From: Ryuthela nishihirai | Lineage: Eukaryota; Arthropoda; Arachnida; Araneae; Heptathelidae | Assembly: GCA_038380435.1 (NCBI GenBank) | Contig: JAWZYU010000034.1 | Span: 36,456,901-36,520,900, forward strand | Length of the DNA stretch: 64,000 bases | Direction of reading: 5' to 3' | Made by a program: the position numbers and the translations under genes | Notes under the pieces: generated by a model | Seen by the model: the letters and a program-made list of their open reading frames with translations, nothing else | What the model was told of the DNA's origin: nothing | Databases searched by the model: none | Part shown: positions 49,401 to 53,453 of the stretch, piece after piece | Layout of the letters: every line of letters begins with the position of its first letter | How positions within the stretch are numbered: position 1 is the first letter of the stretch

Positions 49401-51436
49401 TTTCTATAAATTCAAAGTTCACATGCAGACACTTTGTCTGATCTGCATCAGAGATAATTCCATGAGGACATTTTTAGTAAATGTAGGTTTTTGCAGATAA
49501 TGACACCAGATATGTAATGTTAGTGTAATGCATTGAAAAGTAACTTACTAATGTGATTTTAAAGGATTGGATTTTGAGTATTTACACTAAAATAAACAAA
49601 ATCTGAAGCAAACGTGGTTTAAGTGCATAACTTGAAAATGAAACAGTTGAATATCGGGTCGTTTACAATACTACGTAGGTAGGTTTTTCTTTGTTCCTCA
49701 CTTATCATAAAGAGAATGTATGAGAATGAATCTTTATGTTGATAAGGAATGTAAGACTGCGTCACAACTGCGTCAAACATCTAATATTATCGAATGATAA
49801 AGGCCATCTGTGAACACTTCAGATTATATTCAAGGATGCGATAAGATGCTGTGATGACTTTTACGGCTCGTGGCGTGACTAGGTGTGAAAATGGGATGGT
49901 GAGAACTGCTTCCCCATGCTCTTCATACTACTAATTAAAATTCCATCATTTTTTTTTTCTTTCAGAAACGAACGTTAGCAAAAAATATCGGTCAAGGAAA
50001 AAACAATAAGAAAACAGGAGCTGGAAACTGTTATTACTAAAATAAAAAATATCAACTTACAGAAAATTTATGGAAACATTATTTGTAATATTTTTTCTTA
50101 ATAGTATGTAGTTATGACAGGCTCCTGTCAGACCTCTGTGGCAAGCAGCTGCTTGAGGGGGTATTTTTTTATTTTATTATTTCATGAAAATTATTTTTCT
50201 AATCCGTTCGGATGAACGTATGGAGTTTTTTTTTTTTAAAGAATATAATTTTTATTCATAAGATGGAGACAAATTTCATAAGTAAATACATTATTTAAAA
50301 TTCTGCTAAAAAGGCTAAAACAGAGAAAGTTGGTGATCGAATCTACTGATTTTTCCCCCTAAAGAGGTTAGCAACACTGATGTCAAGTTAATGCCCCCCT
50401 CCCCACATACATCCTTGGAAAACATTTCTGCTTTCATTGTCTAACACCCTCTGTATATACTTCAAAGCATTAACCCATTTCTTCTCAGTGTTGCTTACAC
50501 ACAGCACGAAGTGTTGCGTGTACGCAACACTGGGAAGAAATGGGTTAAACATATAATTACTCTTCGAACAAGTTTTTTTTTATACAAGTCCAATTTTTTA
50601 GCTGAAATTTCTGTTTAGATTGAAAGTGTGTTACTGATTCAGTAGTAAAGAATCACAGGATGTGTCCTATAGACATAGAACTCATGAAATAATGAGCTGA
50701 AAAAAATTGGTTTTGCTATGAGTGGGATTCAAACCCACGTCTCCTGTTTCCAGGAGACGTGGGTTCAAATCTCATTTGTGACAAAATTAATATTTTCAGC
50801 TTATTATTTCATGTGTTACTAAATTTTTTGTTTAAGATTACATTCATAAATTATTTTAATTTGTTACCCATTCATAGACTTTTTTATTTTTGGGGATAAA
50901 TGAAGAATTATTTTTGTGATGGAGAGGCACTGAAGAAATATTAGGACCAGCATTTCTTTAAAATGCCAAATAGTTTGAATTTGCACTGCTATATAAAGCC
51001 CGCATTTGGAAATGAGAAATTTTTTAATTAATATTGTAAATTTAGGGGGTCAACATTGGTTTGTACTGACACAGTGATTTAATCCCAAGAGCATGGGAAA
51101 AATGCAATTTTTTTGTTTTAAGAAGAAGAAAAAATAAAAAATTCTATGTATTATTTCAAATGTTAGATGGTGCAAAAGTTGGAAAATGAAAAACATCATT
51201 CCCTTTGAAAACACGTATTCCACATTTACCAGATGTGATTTTTCCTTTTAGTTATTTTAGCAATTAAAAATATGAATACTGTAAATGAGCTGAGAAATGT
51301 AATTTTTTCTAATATTTTCTCTCTTTTCAATAGCTTCAATCAGTTGTGTTTGCCAGATTATGACTCTTATGAACAGTTCGAAAGAGCCCTTCGGTTAGCC
51401 ATTAATGAAGGTTCAGAAGGATTTGGAATGATATGA
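7332..51436 (+). CDS. AREL1: AREL1-like HECT E3 ubiquitin ligase, C-terminal 438 residues (10 exons)
   Basis: Spliced coding segments: 7332-7473, 11137-11258, 14395-14470, 16116-16225, 24307-24492, 26207-26332, 31097-31285, 36926-37012, 40188-40363, 51334-51436. They total 1317 nt, a multiple of 3, with no internal stop and GT-AG at every junction. The product is a pre-HECT segment followed by a HECT domain: N-lobe starting near [13 protein letters not shown] (fragment residue 115 on) and C-lobe with [19 protein letters not shown]. The catalytic Cys is fragment residue 405, followed by 33 residues, the same distance as in vertebrate AREL1 (Cys790 of 823). Known role of the family: a cytosolic ligase that takes ubiquitin from an E2 onto this Cys and ubiquitinates IAP antagonists such as SMAC and HTRA2, restraining apoptosis. 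Substrates in this organism are inferred only. The N-terminal half lies before the window. Identity is by sequence recognition, not by a search. Confidence 0.93.
7474..8020 (+). other. AREL1 intron, no gene or clear repeat
   Basis: AT-rich intronic sequence after the donor at 7474. Nothing recognised until the S1 copy at 8034. Confidence 0.6.
8034..8308 (+). mobile_element. S1 SINE, 5'-truncated
   Basis: Lacks the tRNA head and starts at tgccctgcccac. It is nevertheless flanked by the 13-bp duplication aatatatcttatt at 8021-8033 and 8309-8321. 5' truncation with intact duplication is the mark of target-primed reverse transcription. Confidence 0.88.
8713..9434. repeat. Large palindrome (inverted repeat, ~720 bp)
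   Basis: Arms of about 340 bp around a 16-base loop (9055-9070). The inner stem tccttatagttgaa at 9041-9054 mirrors 9071-9084. The arms read roughly 85-90% alike by eye with small indels, and the match can be followed to the outer aaattca ends. No transposase. It could be a foldback/MITE-type DNA element or an inverted duplication. Confidence 0.85.
9425..9562 (+). mobile_element. S2 SINE, 5'-truncated and diverged
   Basis: Matches the S2 body from catggatg through aggctcctgtcag and caagcagctgctt to a T-rich tail. The tRNA head is absent. It abuts the right arm of the palindrome. Confidence 0.7.
9714..9940 (+). mobile_element. S2 SINE, full length (family description here)
   Basis: S2 is about 220 bp. 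The tRNA-derived head has A box TGGCCGAGTGGTTAG and B box GGTTCGAGCCC. A short body follows, then two perfect palindromes, TGACAGG/CCTGTCA and CAAGCAG/CTGCTTG, then AGGGGGTA and a (TTTA)n tail. The tail here runs to about 9940. Pol III transcription is inferred from the boxes. Confidence 0.88.
10066..10170 (-). mobile_element. S2 SINE fragment, diverged
   Basis: The reverse complement carries the caagcag block, the tctgacaggaacctg palindrome and agatctgtgaggat. Head not found directly. A tRNA-like block on the same strand near 10390-10445 (complement of ctaaccactagaccagg) may be a separated head. Confidence 0.5.
10938..11050. repeat. Small palindromic cluster of TATGCCTGAT motifs
   Basis: TATGCCTGAT occurs twice forward (10938-10963) and its complement twice (11000-11042). 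ctatctgttta at 10964 is mirrored by taaacagatag at 11040-11050. The block can fold into alternative hairpins. It lies 85 bp before an AREL1 exon. Confidence 0.55.
11137..11258 (+). CDS. AREL1: AREL1 exon, pre-HECT extension
   Basis: Completes a split Gly codon and encodes [20 protein letters not shown] followed by a lysine- and histidine-rich stretch ending FLES. Acceptor acaattcag, donor gtaagtgac. The exon ends on a codon boundary. It matches the conserved extension preceding the HECT N-lobe. Confidence 0.9.
11259..14394 (+). other. AREL1 intron, nothing recognised
   Basis: About 3.1 kb of intron. Apart from a G-run near 13070-13080 and simple repeats, no transposon, SINE or exon was recognised. 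The less AT-rich part at 11820-13300 may be an old, unidentified repeat. Confidence 0.5.
14395..14470 (+). CDS. AREL1: AREL1 short exon before HECT N-lobe
   Basis: 76 nt encoding [20 protein letters not shown] and then FIGEE plus the first base of a Gly codon. Acceptor ttcaatag, donor gtgagtag. Phase matches both neighbours, and the W-x-KNFE pattern fits the family at this place. It is short and AT-rich, so gene finders could miss it. Confidence 0.85.
14955..15202. mobile_element. S1 SINE foldback: two 3' ends facing outward
   Basis: 14955-15146 is S1 in minus orientation, from its 3' end (ttgggttgttttt) to past the GTTAAAGAACA block. At about 15147 it switches to plus orientation and runs to the S1 3' end (gaggtaaaacaac) at 15202. 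The head is absent. Both outer ends are therefore S1 3' ends. No clear target duplication seen. Confidence 0.75.
15665..15770 (+). mobile_element. S2 SINE, 3' part
   Basis: Starts within ctctcagatcttctactg-like sequence and includes both palindromes and a TTTA-type tail. The head is missing. Confidence 0.8.
16116..16225 (+). CDS. AREL1: AREL1 exon, start of HECT N-lobe
   Basis: Encodes the hallmark HECT start [20 protein letters not shown] and continues to NDRQGL. Acceptor ttttttcag, donor gtaagtat. In HECT ligases this stretch forms the first helices of the N-lobe, which carries the E2-binding region. Confidence 0.95.
17114..18720. mobile_element. Foldback element with ~520-bp arms
   Basis: Left arm about 17148-17690, right arm about 18229-18720, in inverse orientation (tctctatatcactgtaat mirrored by attacagtgatatagaga at the outside). 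The roughly 540-bp centre includes its own hairpin at 17696-17750 (gagatggtgctt mirrored by aagcaccatctc; a 12-bp stem visible). A 15-bp direct repeat aatcttaataaatat at 17099-17113 and 18721-18735 may be a target duplication. No transposase recognised. The centre has a short AAG-rich open stretch I cannot name. Confidence 0.75.
19593..19660 (+). repeat. Possible degraded S1 fragment
   Basis: agatggaatgttaagccat followed by a diverged copy of the GTTAAAGAACA region resembles the S1 middle. Heavily diverged. Confidence 0.3.
19745..19942 (-). mobile_element. S2 SINE, minus orientation
   Basis: The complement of the tail, both palindromes, body, B box (ggctcgaaccaatg) and A box region can be followed to about 19942. 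Diverged from the 9714 copy. Confidence 0.82.
20043..20735 (+). mobile_element. S2 SINE split by a chimeric S1-containing insertion
   Basis: The S2 head and body are at 20043-20178 and the S2 3' part resumes at about 20634. The 11-mer catcctctcag occurs on both sides (20168-20178 and 20635-20645), as expected for a target duplication around the insertion. Confidence 0.75.
20179..20634 (+). mobile_element. S1 SINE with a 5' extension (chimeric insert)
   Basis: Full S1 from about 20250, preceded by about 70 bp. That extension contains a second tRNA-like A box (tagctgagtgattag) and a 19-bp direct tandem duplication of the type aagtaccccaaaacacgga. The whole unit lies between the catcctctcag repeats, so the extension probably inserted together with S1. 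Confidence 0.65.
21030..21413 (+). mobile_element. S1 SINE, full length, young
   Basis: Close to consensus. Flanked by the 12-bp duplication cctaaagaagtg at 21018-21029 and 21414-21425. Confidence 0.92.
21953..21994. repeat. Perfect 20-bp-stem hairpin
   Basis: caaagttttcctgctggaac, a 2-base loop, then its exact complement. The outer bases gagcta (21946 on) and tagctc (about 22004) extend it with a bulge. Loss-free arms imply recent origin or selection. No family recognised. Confidence 0.8.
22421..22798 (+). mobile_element. S1 SINE, older copy inside mariner 1
   Basis: Full length but diverged (head ggggtctgagtggctcagtc). Imperfect flanks acagaaagat (about 22410-22419) and acaggaaagat (about 22799-22809). 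Confidence 0.82.
22935..24060 (+). pseudogene. mariner transposase, broken
   Basis: Recognisable pieces: [20 protein letters not shown] then [10 protein letters not shown] (first Asp; 23180-23270), [10 protein letters not shown] (second site, Asp replaced by Asn and split by S1; 23535-23547 and 23785-23815) and [20 protein letters not shown] (third site, 23850-23910). The N-terminal part has many lesions. Confidence 0.8.
23548..23784 (+). mobile_element. S1 SINE, 5'-truncated, inside mariner 1
   Basis: Begins at accgtccgtcggatggg. Flanked by cttcacaatgcc at 23536-23547 and 23785-23796. It splits the second catalytic site of the transposase. Confidence 0.88.
24307..24492 (+). CDS. AREL1: AREL1 exon, HECT N-lobe core
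   Basis: 62 codons from [12 protein letters not shown] through [19 protein letters not shown] to [14 protein letters not shown]. The [13 protein letters not shown] motif is diagnostic for AREL1-type HECT domains. Acceptor gctctatag, donor gtaggtaa. The preceding 8-kb intron holds a large foldback and a mariner. Confidence 0.95.
24493..26206 (+). other. AREL1 intron, AT-rich, nothing recognised
   Basis: 1.7 kb of simple AT-rich intron without SINEs or transposons that I can see. Confidence 0.6.
26207..26332 (+). CDS. AREL1: AREL1 exon, HECT N-lobe
   Basis: 42 codons from [20 protein letters not shown] to SSGQLLE. Acceptor tttatacag, donor gtgagtat. It is the most divergent exon in the HECT part, but length, phase and the YFE-DDP start fit the family. 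Confidence 0.9.
27491..27544 (+). repeat. Duplicated intronic segment, copy 1 (split by S1 and Tc1)
   Basis: gttttttcaaccagaagcaa followed by ctacaaactccccaa and cagtcctgctaattcc. It continues after S1 at 27943 with atgtggtgttac. The same segment is uninterrupted at 30889-30953. Confidence 0.7.
27545..27930 (+). mobile_element. S1 SINE, full length
   Basis: Flanked by cctgctaattcc at 27533-27544 and 27931-27942. It is near consensus. Confidence 0.9.
27954..29194 (+). mobile_element. Tc1-like transposon B
   Basis: TA at 27952-27953 and 29195-29196. Ends CACCAAAGAGCCAAAACATT and (complement) CGCCAAAGAGCAAAAACATT. Length 1241 bp. Confidence 0.88.
28098..29030 (+). pseudogene. Tc1-like transposase B, broken
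   Basis: Begins [19 protein letters not shown] and then a stop. [10 protein letters not shown] lies near 28595-28630 and QQDNAPCHT near 28857-28882. The third motif region (SADINPI) near 28955-28975 is followed by a small direct duplication (atccaatctg) that disrupts it. Confidence 0.8.
29195..30888 (+). other. AREL1 intron, AT-rich
   Basis: No gene or clear element. A C-run lies near 29618-29632, and a short duplicated ggttatttgttacatttatt occurs near 29300-29345. Confidence 0.55.
30889..30953 (+). repeat. Duplicated intronic segment, copy 2
   Basis: Uninterrupted partner of 27491-27544 plus 27943-27953. It differs by a few bases (ccaacccag versus ccaactcag; gtgctac versus gtgttac). Confidence 0.7.
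31097..31285 (+). CDS. AREL1: AREL1 exon, HECT N-lobe end
   Basis: 63 codons beginning [18 protein letters not shown] and containing the strongly conserved [16 protein letters not shown] and FDENELE. Acceptor ctttgtcag, donor gtaagaat. Confidence 0.95.
31500..32363 (-). pseudogene. Tc1-like transposase C, deleted and broken
   Basis: Reads on the minus strand from [13 protein letters not shown] near 32363. [14 protein letters not shown] lies near 31785-31830 and [11 protein letters not shown] near 31540-31570. The third catalytic region is deleted: sequence runs straight into the terminal repeat. A 41-bp unit repeated three times at 31908-32012 shifts the frame. Confidence 0.78.
31908..32012. 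repeat. 41-bp tandem repeat, ~2.5 copies, inside Tc1 C
   Basis: ctgtgagcataggcacatga starts at 31908, 31949 and 31990, a period of 41. Not a multiple of 3, so it breaks the transposase frame. Confidence 0.85.
32514..34476 (+). other. AREL1 intron, no gene recognised
   Basis: About 2 kb of intron. It includes a 24-bp exact match (33382-33405) to the interior of Tc1 D (34824-34847). Otherwise nothing identified. Confidence 0.5.
34477..35694 (-). mobile_element. Tc1-like transposon D
   Basis: TA at 34475-34476 and 35695-35696. Ends CACTGAAGTGCCATTGAATT and (complement) CACTGAAGTGCCACTGAATT. 1218 bp, near full length. Confidence 0.9.
34690..35536 (-). pseudogene. Tc1-like transposase D, broken
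   Basis: Opens with a 76-residue readable helix-turn-helix: [20 protein letters not shown] followed by [20 protein letters not shown]. Remnants of WSDESxF (about 35065-35090), YQQDNFI (about 34800-34820) and [11 protein letters not shown] (about 34690-34730) keep the D, D, E order. Frameshifts separate them. Confidence 0.82.
35735..35840 (-). pseudogene. Tigger-like N-terminal remnant
   Basis: The minus strand reads [20 protein letters not shown] then [11 protein letters not shown] and a stop. The DTKYKI piece resembles the DTKIQI start of the Tigger transposase at 2258. No catalytic part follows. Confidence 0.45.
36926..37012 (+). CDS. AREL1: AREL1 exon, hinge region of HECT domain
   Basis: 29 codons starting [20 protein letters not shown] and ending EFRK. 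Acceptor gttttttcag, donor gtgcctat (weaker than the other donors). The LMCGTG motif is the conserved segment between N- and C-lobe. Confidence 0.93.
37271..37604 (+). mobile_element. S1 SINE, 5'-truncated, nested in an older S1
   Basis: Starts just before the B box. Flanked by the 14-bp duplication catcttcttttggt at 37257-37270 and 37605-37618. The flanking DNA on the right is an older S1. Confidence 0.9.
37616..37835 (+). mobile_element. S1 SINE, old and diverged
   Basis: tggtagtacaccagctcata begins a decayed head. Body similarity runs to acaggatgattct. The 3' third is lost. Confidence 0.7.
38715..39102 (+). mobile_element. S1 SINE, diverged, with inverted bases in the head
   Basis: Full-length outline. 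After cttgtaatctgcagttccca it carries gattacaagccaggcaag, the complement of its own tRNA head, so the B-box region is replaced by a local inverted copy. Confidence 0.75.
39259..39646 (-). mobile_element. S1 SINE, full length, minus orientation
   Basis: Flanked by gtgaaagggttaat at 39245-39258 and 39647-39660. One of only three S1 loci in minus orientation. Confidence 0.92.
40188..40363 (+). CDS. AREL1: AREL1 exon, HECT C-lobe up to the catalytic Cys
   Basis: 58 codons plus two bases: [20 protein letters not shown], then [16 protein letters not shown] and finally PTAHT plus TG, the first two bases of the catalytic Cys codon. Acceptor aaatccag, donor gtaaggtc. Confidence 0.95.
40992..41377 (+). 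mobile_element. S1 SINE, full length, young
   Basis: Flanked by tttaaacttctt at 40980-40991 and 41378-41389. It retains many CpG sites (gccgccgtccgtcgga), a sign of recent insertion. Confidence 0.93.
41719..42104 (+). mobile_element. S1 SINE, full length, young
   Basis: Flanked by ctgttgttatca at 41707-41718 and 42105-42116. Almost identical to the 40992 copy. Confidence 0.93.
42300..42689 (+). mobile_element. S1 SINE, full length, young
   Basis: Flanked by caggaactcgatg at 42287-42299 and 42690-42702. The tail has an extra aac. Confidence 0.93.
43545..43886 (+). mobile_element. S1 SINE, 5'-truncated
   Basis: Begins just before the B box. Flanked by actcatactc at 43535-43544 and 43887-43896. 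Confidence 0.88.
43984..44350 (+). mobile_element. S1 SINE, old
   Basis: Starts ggggcagggattggctcagt. All parts are recognisable but diverged. The tail decays to agtaacacaaa. Confidence 0.8.
44394..44779 (+). mobile_element. S1 SINE, full length
   Basis: Flanked by caaaaaagtgt at 44383-44393 and 44780-44790. Confidence 0.9.
44791..45000 (+). mobile_element. S1 SINE, old fragment
   Basis: Body from tttgatctctgctaatccc through acattaaagaacacattg to ccttcccccaac. No head and no 3' end. Confidence 0.7.
45039..46800 (-). mobile_element. mariner-like transposon 2, one end lost, with S1 triple insertion
   Basis: Same family as mariner 1 in the opposite orientation: gagcattccaaaagttcttg at the left matches the complement of the mariner 1 right end. 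Similarity to the mariner 1 left part continues past the S1 cluster to about 46800, but the second terminal repeat is missing. The minus strand gives [20 protein letters not shown] then EMWFYY (45640-45726), and [13 protein letters not shown] near 45390. Confidence 0.8.
45900..46629 (-). mobile_element. S1 SINE with two extra tandem 3' segments
   Basis: In S1 orientation: a full S1 (46629-46242), then two ~171-bp copies of its 3' part (46241-46072, 46071-45900), each starting at GTTAAAGAACAC. One duplication agcaataatggtt (45887-45899, 46630-46642) encloses all three, so they inserted as one. Confidence 0.88.
46909..49196. mobile_element. Inverted concatemer of 310-bp tRNA-like repeats in one target duplication
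   Basis: Minus-oriented unit starts at 46909, 47219, 47529 and 47839 (period exactly 310) and a fifth partial unit 48149-48266. Then three plus-oriented units 48267-49196 (periods 310, 308, 311). Copies differ by a few bases only. The whole is enclosed by tatatcagtataatc at 46894-46908 and 49197-49211. Unit content in tRNA orientation: AACGC/GCGTT and ATGCAACG/CGTTGCAT hairpins, then a degenerate tRNA (A box TGGTGCAATGG, B box GGTTCGATTCC), then a T-run (possible Pol III terminator), then about 60 bp to GGATTTC. It lies in the last AREL1 intron. Confidence 0.9.
48484..48556 (+). other. tRNA-like sequence of the 310-bp unit (representative copy)
   Basis: Acceptor, D and T arms fold: T stem GCGGG/CCCGC, D stem GTGC/GCGC, acceptor stem 6 of 7 pairs including one G-T. 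The anticodon arm does not: CTCTG faces TCTGG and U33 is missing. I call it a tRNA-derived Pol III promoter rather than a working tRNA. Other plus copies are at about 48794 and 49102; minus copies are in the left half. The deletion of one G at about 48860 spoils the acceptor of the middle copy. Confidence 0.75.
49279..49354 (+). repeat. Dispersed repeat ending in (GAT)n, copy 2
   Basis: Partner of 661-735, with the same block agcccatggc and the tail ttgaggatgatgatgatga. Confidence 0.5.
50113..50180 (+). mobile_element. S2 SINE, 3' end only
   Basis: Only the last ~65 bp: both palindromes, gagggggta and a T-rich tail. Nearly identical to consensus, so it is a recent, strongly 5'-truncated insertion. 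Confidence 0.85.
50470..50548. mobile_element. Miniature inverted-repeat element with TTAA ends (piggyBac-like)
   Basis: TTAACCCATTTCTTCTCAGT plus GTTGC at 50470-50494 is mirrored, with one mismatch, at 50524-50548. The outer TTAA on both sides and the CCC...GGG termini are the piggyBac signature. Only 71 bp lie between the TTAA sites. Confidence 0.7.
50683..50813. repeat. Foldback of a tRNA 3'-half-like sequence
   Basis: Arms of about 63 bp (50683-50746 and 50751-50813) around a 4-base loop. The right arm reads ggagacgtgggttcaaatct, a T-arm with B box, then a T-rich end. The left arm is its complement with a few mismatches. The ends catgaaataatgagct and agcttattatttcatg pair. Confidence 0.82.
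51334..51436 (+). CDS. AREL1: AREL1 terminal exon with catalytic Cys and stop
   Basis: The first base C completes TGC, the catalytic Cys. Then [33 protein letters not shown] and a TGA stop at 51434-51436. Acceptor ttttcaatag. The C-terminal tail length (33 residues after Cys) equals that of vertebrate AREL1. Confidence 0.95.
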
Positions 51437-53332
51437 CAAAACAGTTCCACTGAGTAAAAATCATTCGGAAGTGACTTATCCCATCGACATGAAGCCAAGT
51501 TTTTGATATAATGTGATTTTGAAAACCCCTTTTTTAAGATGCAGCTAGTAATTGAATGAGGAAAAAAACTAGAAGATGAAATAATGGTTATGGATTTAAC
51601 CAAACATTTACTGTTGGAAGACCAAATTATTCTATATAGTGGTTACTTCAAGTATTCATTGTCATTTGGGCAGCAAGAAAATAGACTGGAACACACACAG
51701 TAATGTAAAATATTGTATCATAAATTTGGGTGTGCCTGAAAGTGAAAAGGTAATGATACCAAATAGGAACAATATCATTCCATTGGCTCTATAGGCATTT
51801 AGTTTTGGATTGTTCAAAGATACATTTGCATACATTAATGTTGTTATGAGGCAGTTGTACTTGCTAACTAGTGCATTGTTGCTAAGTCCAAGTTTAAGTG
51901 CAGGTGTTGATATCAAAGTGTTTTAATGACTAACAACGAATTTCTATTTCATTGTGAAAAGTGACACTTTTCAGATAAATGTACAGTGCCCAACCATTCC
52001 AAATAATAAATTTCTTACTTAACATAGGAAAAAATATGTCTAAAAGTCAATTTTGCCCATTTCAATTAGAGAATTACGTGTTTGTAAAGTTCTAACGAAA
52101 AACTGACTAGTATTTGAATATCTGCTGCTTTTGGCTGTTTTTCAATGAGCTCTCCTTCCCTGTCAGGGAACTGAACAATGGACTGTGATTAATTAAAGTA
52201 CTTAGCATTAATTTCAGCAGATTTACCCCAATATATGCAACTTCACTGTGTAATATTGTGCATCAGTATCACAACGACACCTCTTATTTACTGTGAGAAA
52301 CGTGATATACCTATATGTTCTGATTGTGTCATTAGAACATATTTATGAAATTAGAATAGCAATTTTTACTTCTTAAAGTATGTTTGGCATTATGTGGATT
52401 CTGATAACTTATATAGGATGCACATCTCCTTCCAACTATGATACATTTGTAATTACTGACCAATTTTCACATTCCAATGCACAACATGTAGTTAATTTCA
52501 GTATTTTAGGTGTTCATAGAATTTTTTATCTTAGTAAAGTTAGTTGCACAGTACATTTCTATTTTGGAAGTTTCAGCTGCTACAGTGAAGCACCGAGATT
52601 AATTACGTAATGTAATATTTTATACAATAAGTTCTGTCAATGCTTTAACATTTTATCTAATGATTGCCATTTTCTGTACATTAATTGCACACTTAAAAGG
52701 CAATTTTTTTCATATATAATAGTTTATTGTGTAGTATAAAAAAAGTAACTTTTCTACATTATTAGTAACTATATGTTTCATTAAGAAATAAGAATTAATT
52801 ATTAGTAAATCAGTATCAACAAGCATAATCAGATTTGTTTACAAGTTATATATAATATTGCTAATTTAGTTCAAACATGCATTAAAATGGATTTTTCCTT
52901 TGTACTAATTCTTCATAGATCTACCGTGGTATTATTAATATGTGAATAACAAATTTCAAGAAATTTAGACATGATGGCTAAGAACACTGTTTTGAGTTAT
53001 TTAATGTATACTCTGCTCATACAGCATAGAGGAAATTGGTTGGAAATTCCTGTGTGATGAAGGGAAACCAAATTCTAAACTCCATAATTACAAAATATTT
53101 TTTTTGTCTGAGATGTCACTGGGAAGCTAGAATTTAGGTCAAATTATATATATATGTGTGTATACAGAATTTCGGTCTATATATATATACAGAATCTGTA
53201 AAATAAATTATCAATAACTTGGCTAGAAATGCATATCATTTGGTCATTAAATTTATTATGTAGCTAAGGATTAAATCTTCCGTCTTACAGAAAATACTTT
53301 AAGAGATTCATTGCATAAGCTGATATGGGGCT
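51437..53332 (+). other. Probable 3' UTR and downstream DNA of AREL1
   Basis: AT-rich non-coding sequence after the stop. AATAAA hexamers occur at 52005-52010 and 53202-53207, and another at 53973-53978 beyond the 109-bp insertion. Which one ends the mRNA cannot be told from sequence alone. No other gene is seen here. Confidence 0.5.
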
Positions 53333-53441
53333 GAAATCCAAAGTGAATGCACAGTATTCCCTGTTAAGAAACAATAATTAATAGATTCTGAAAAAAAATT
53401 CATCTCCGCCACGGTGATGAATTTTTTTCAGAATCTATTAA
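53333..53441. mobile_element. 109-bp mini-insertion derived from the 310-bp unit
   Basis: The left part (53333-53414) equals the minus-oriented unit from its first base GAAATCC to the start of the tRNA acceptor. The right part (53415-53441) is an inverted piece atgaatttttttcagaatct plus attaa. Flanked by tgatatggggct at 53321-53332 and 53442-53453. It shares its left terminus exactly with the large concatemer. Confidence 0.88.
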
Positions 53442-53453
53442 TGATATGGGGCT

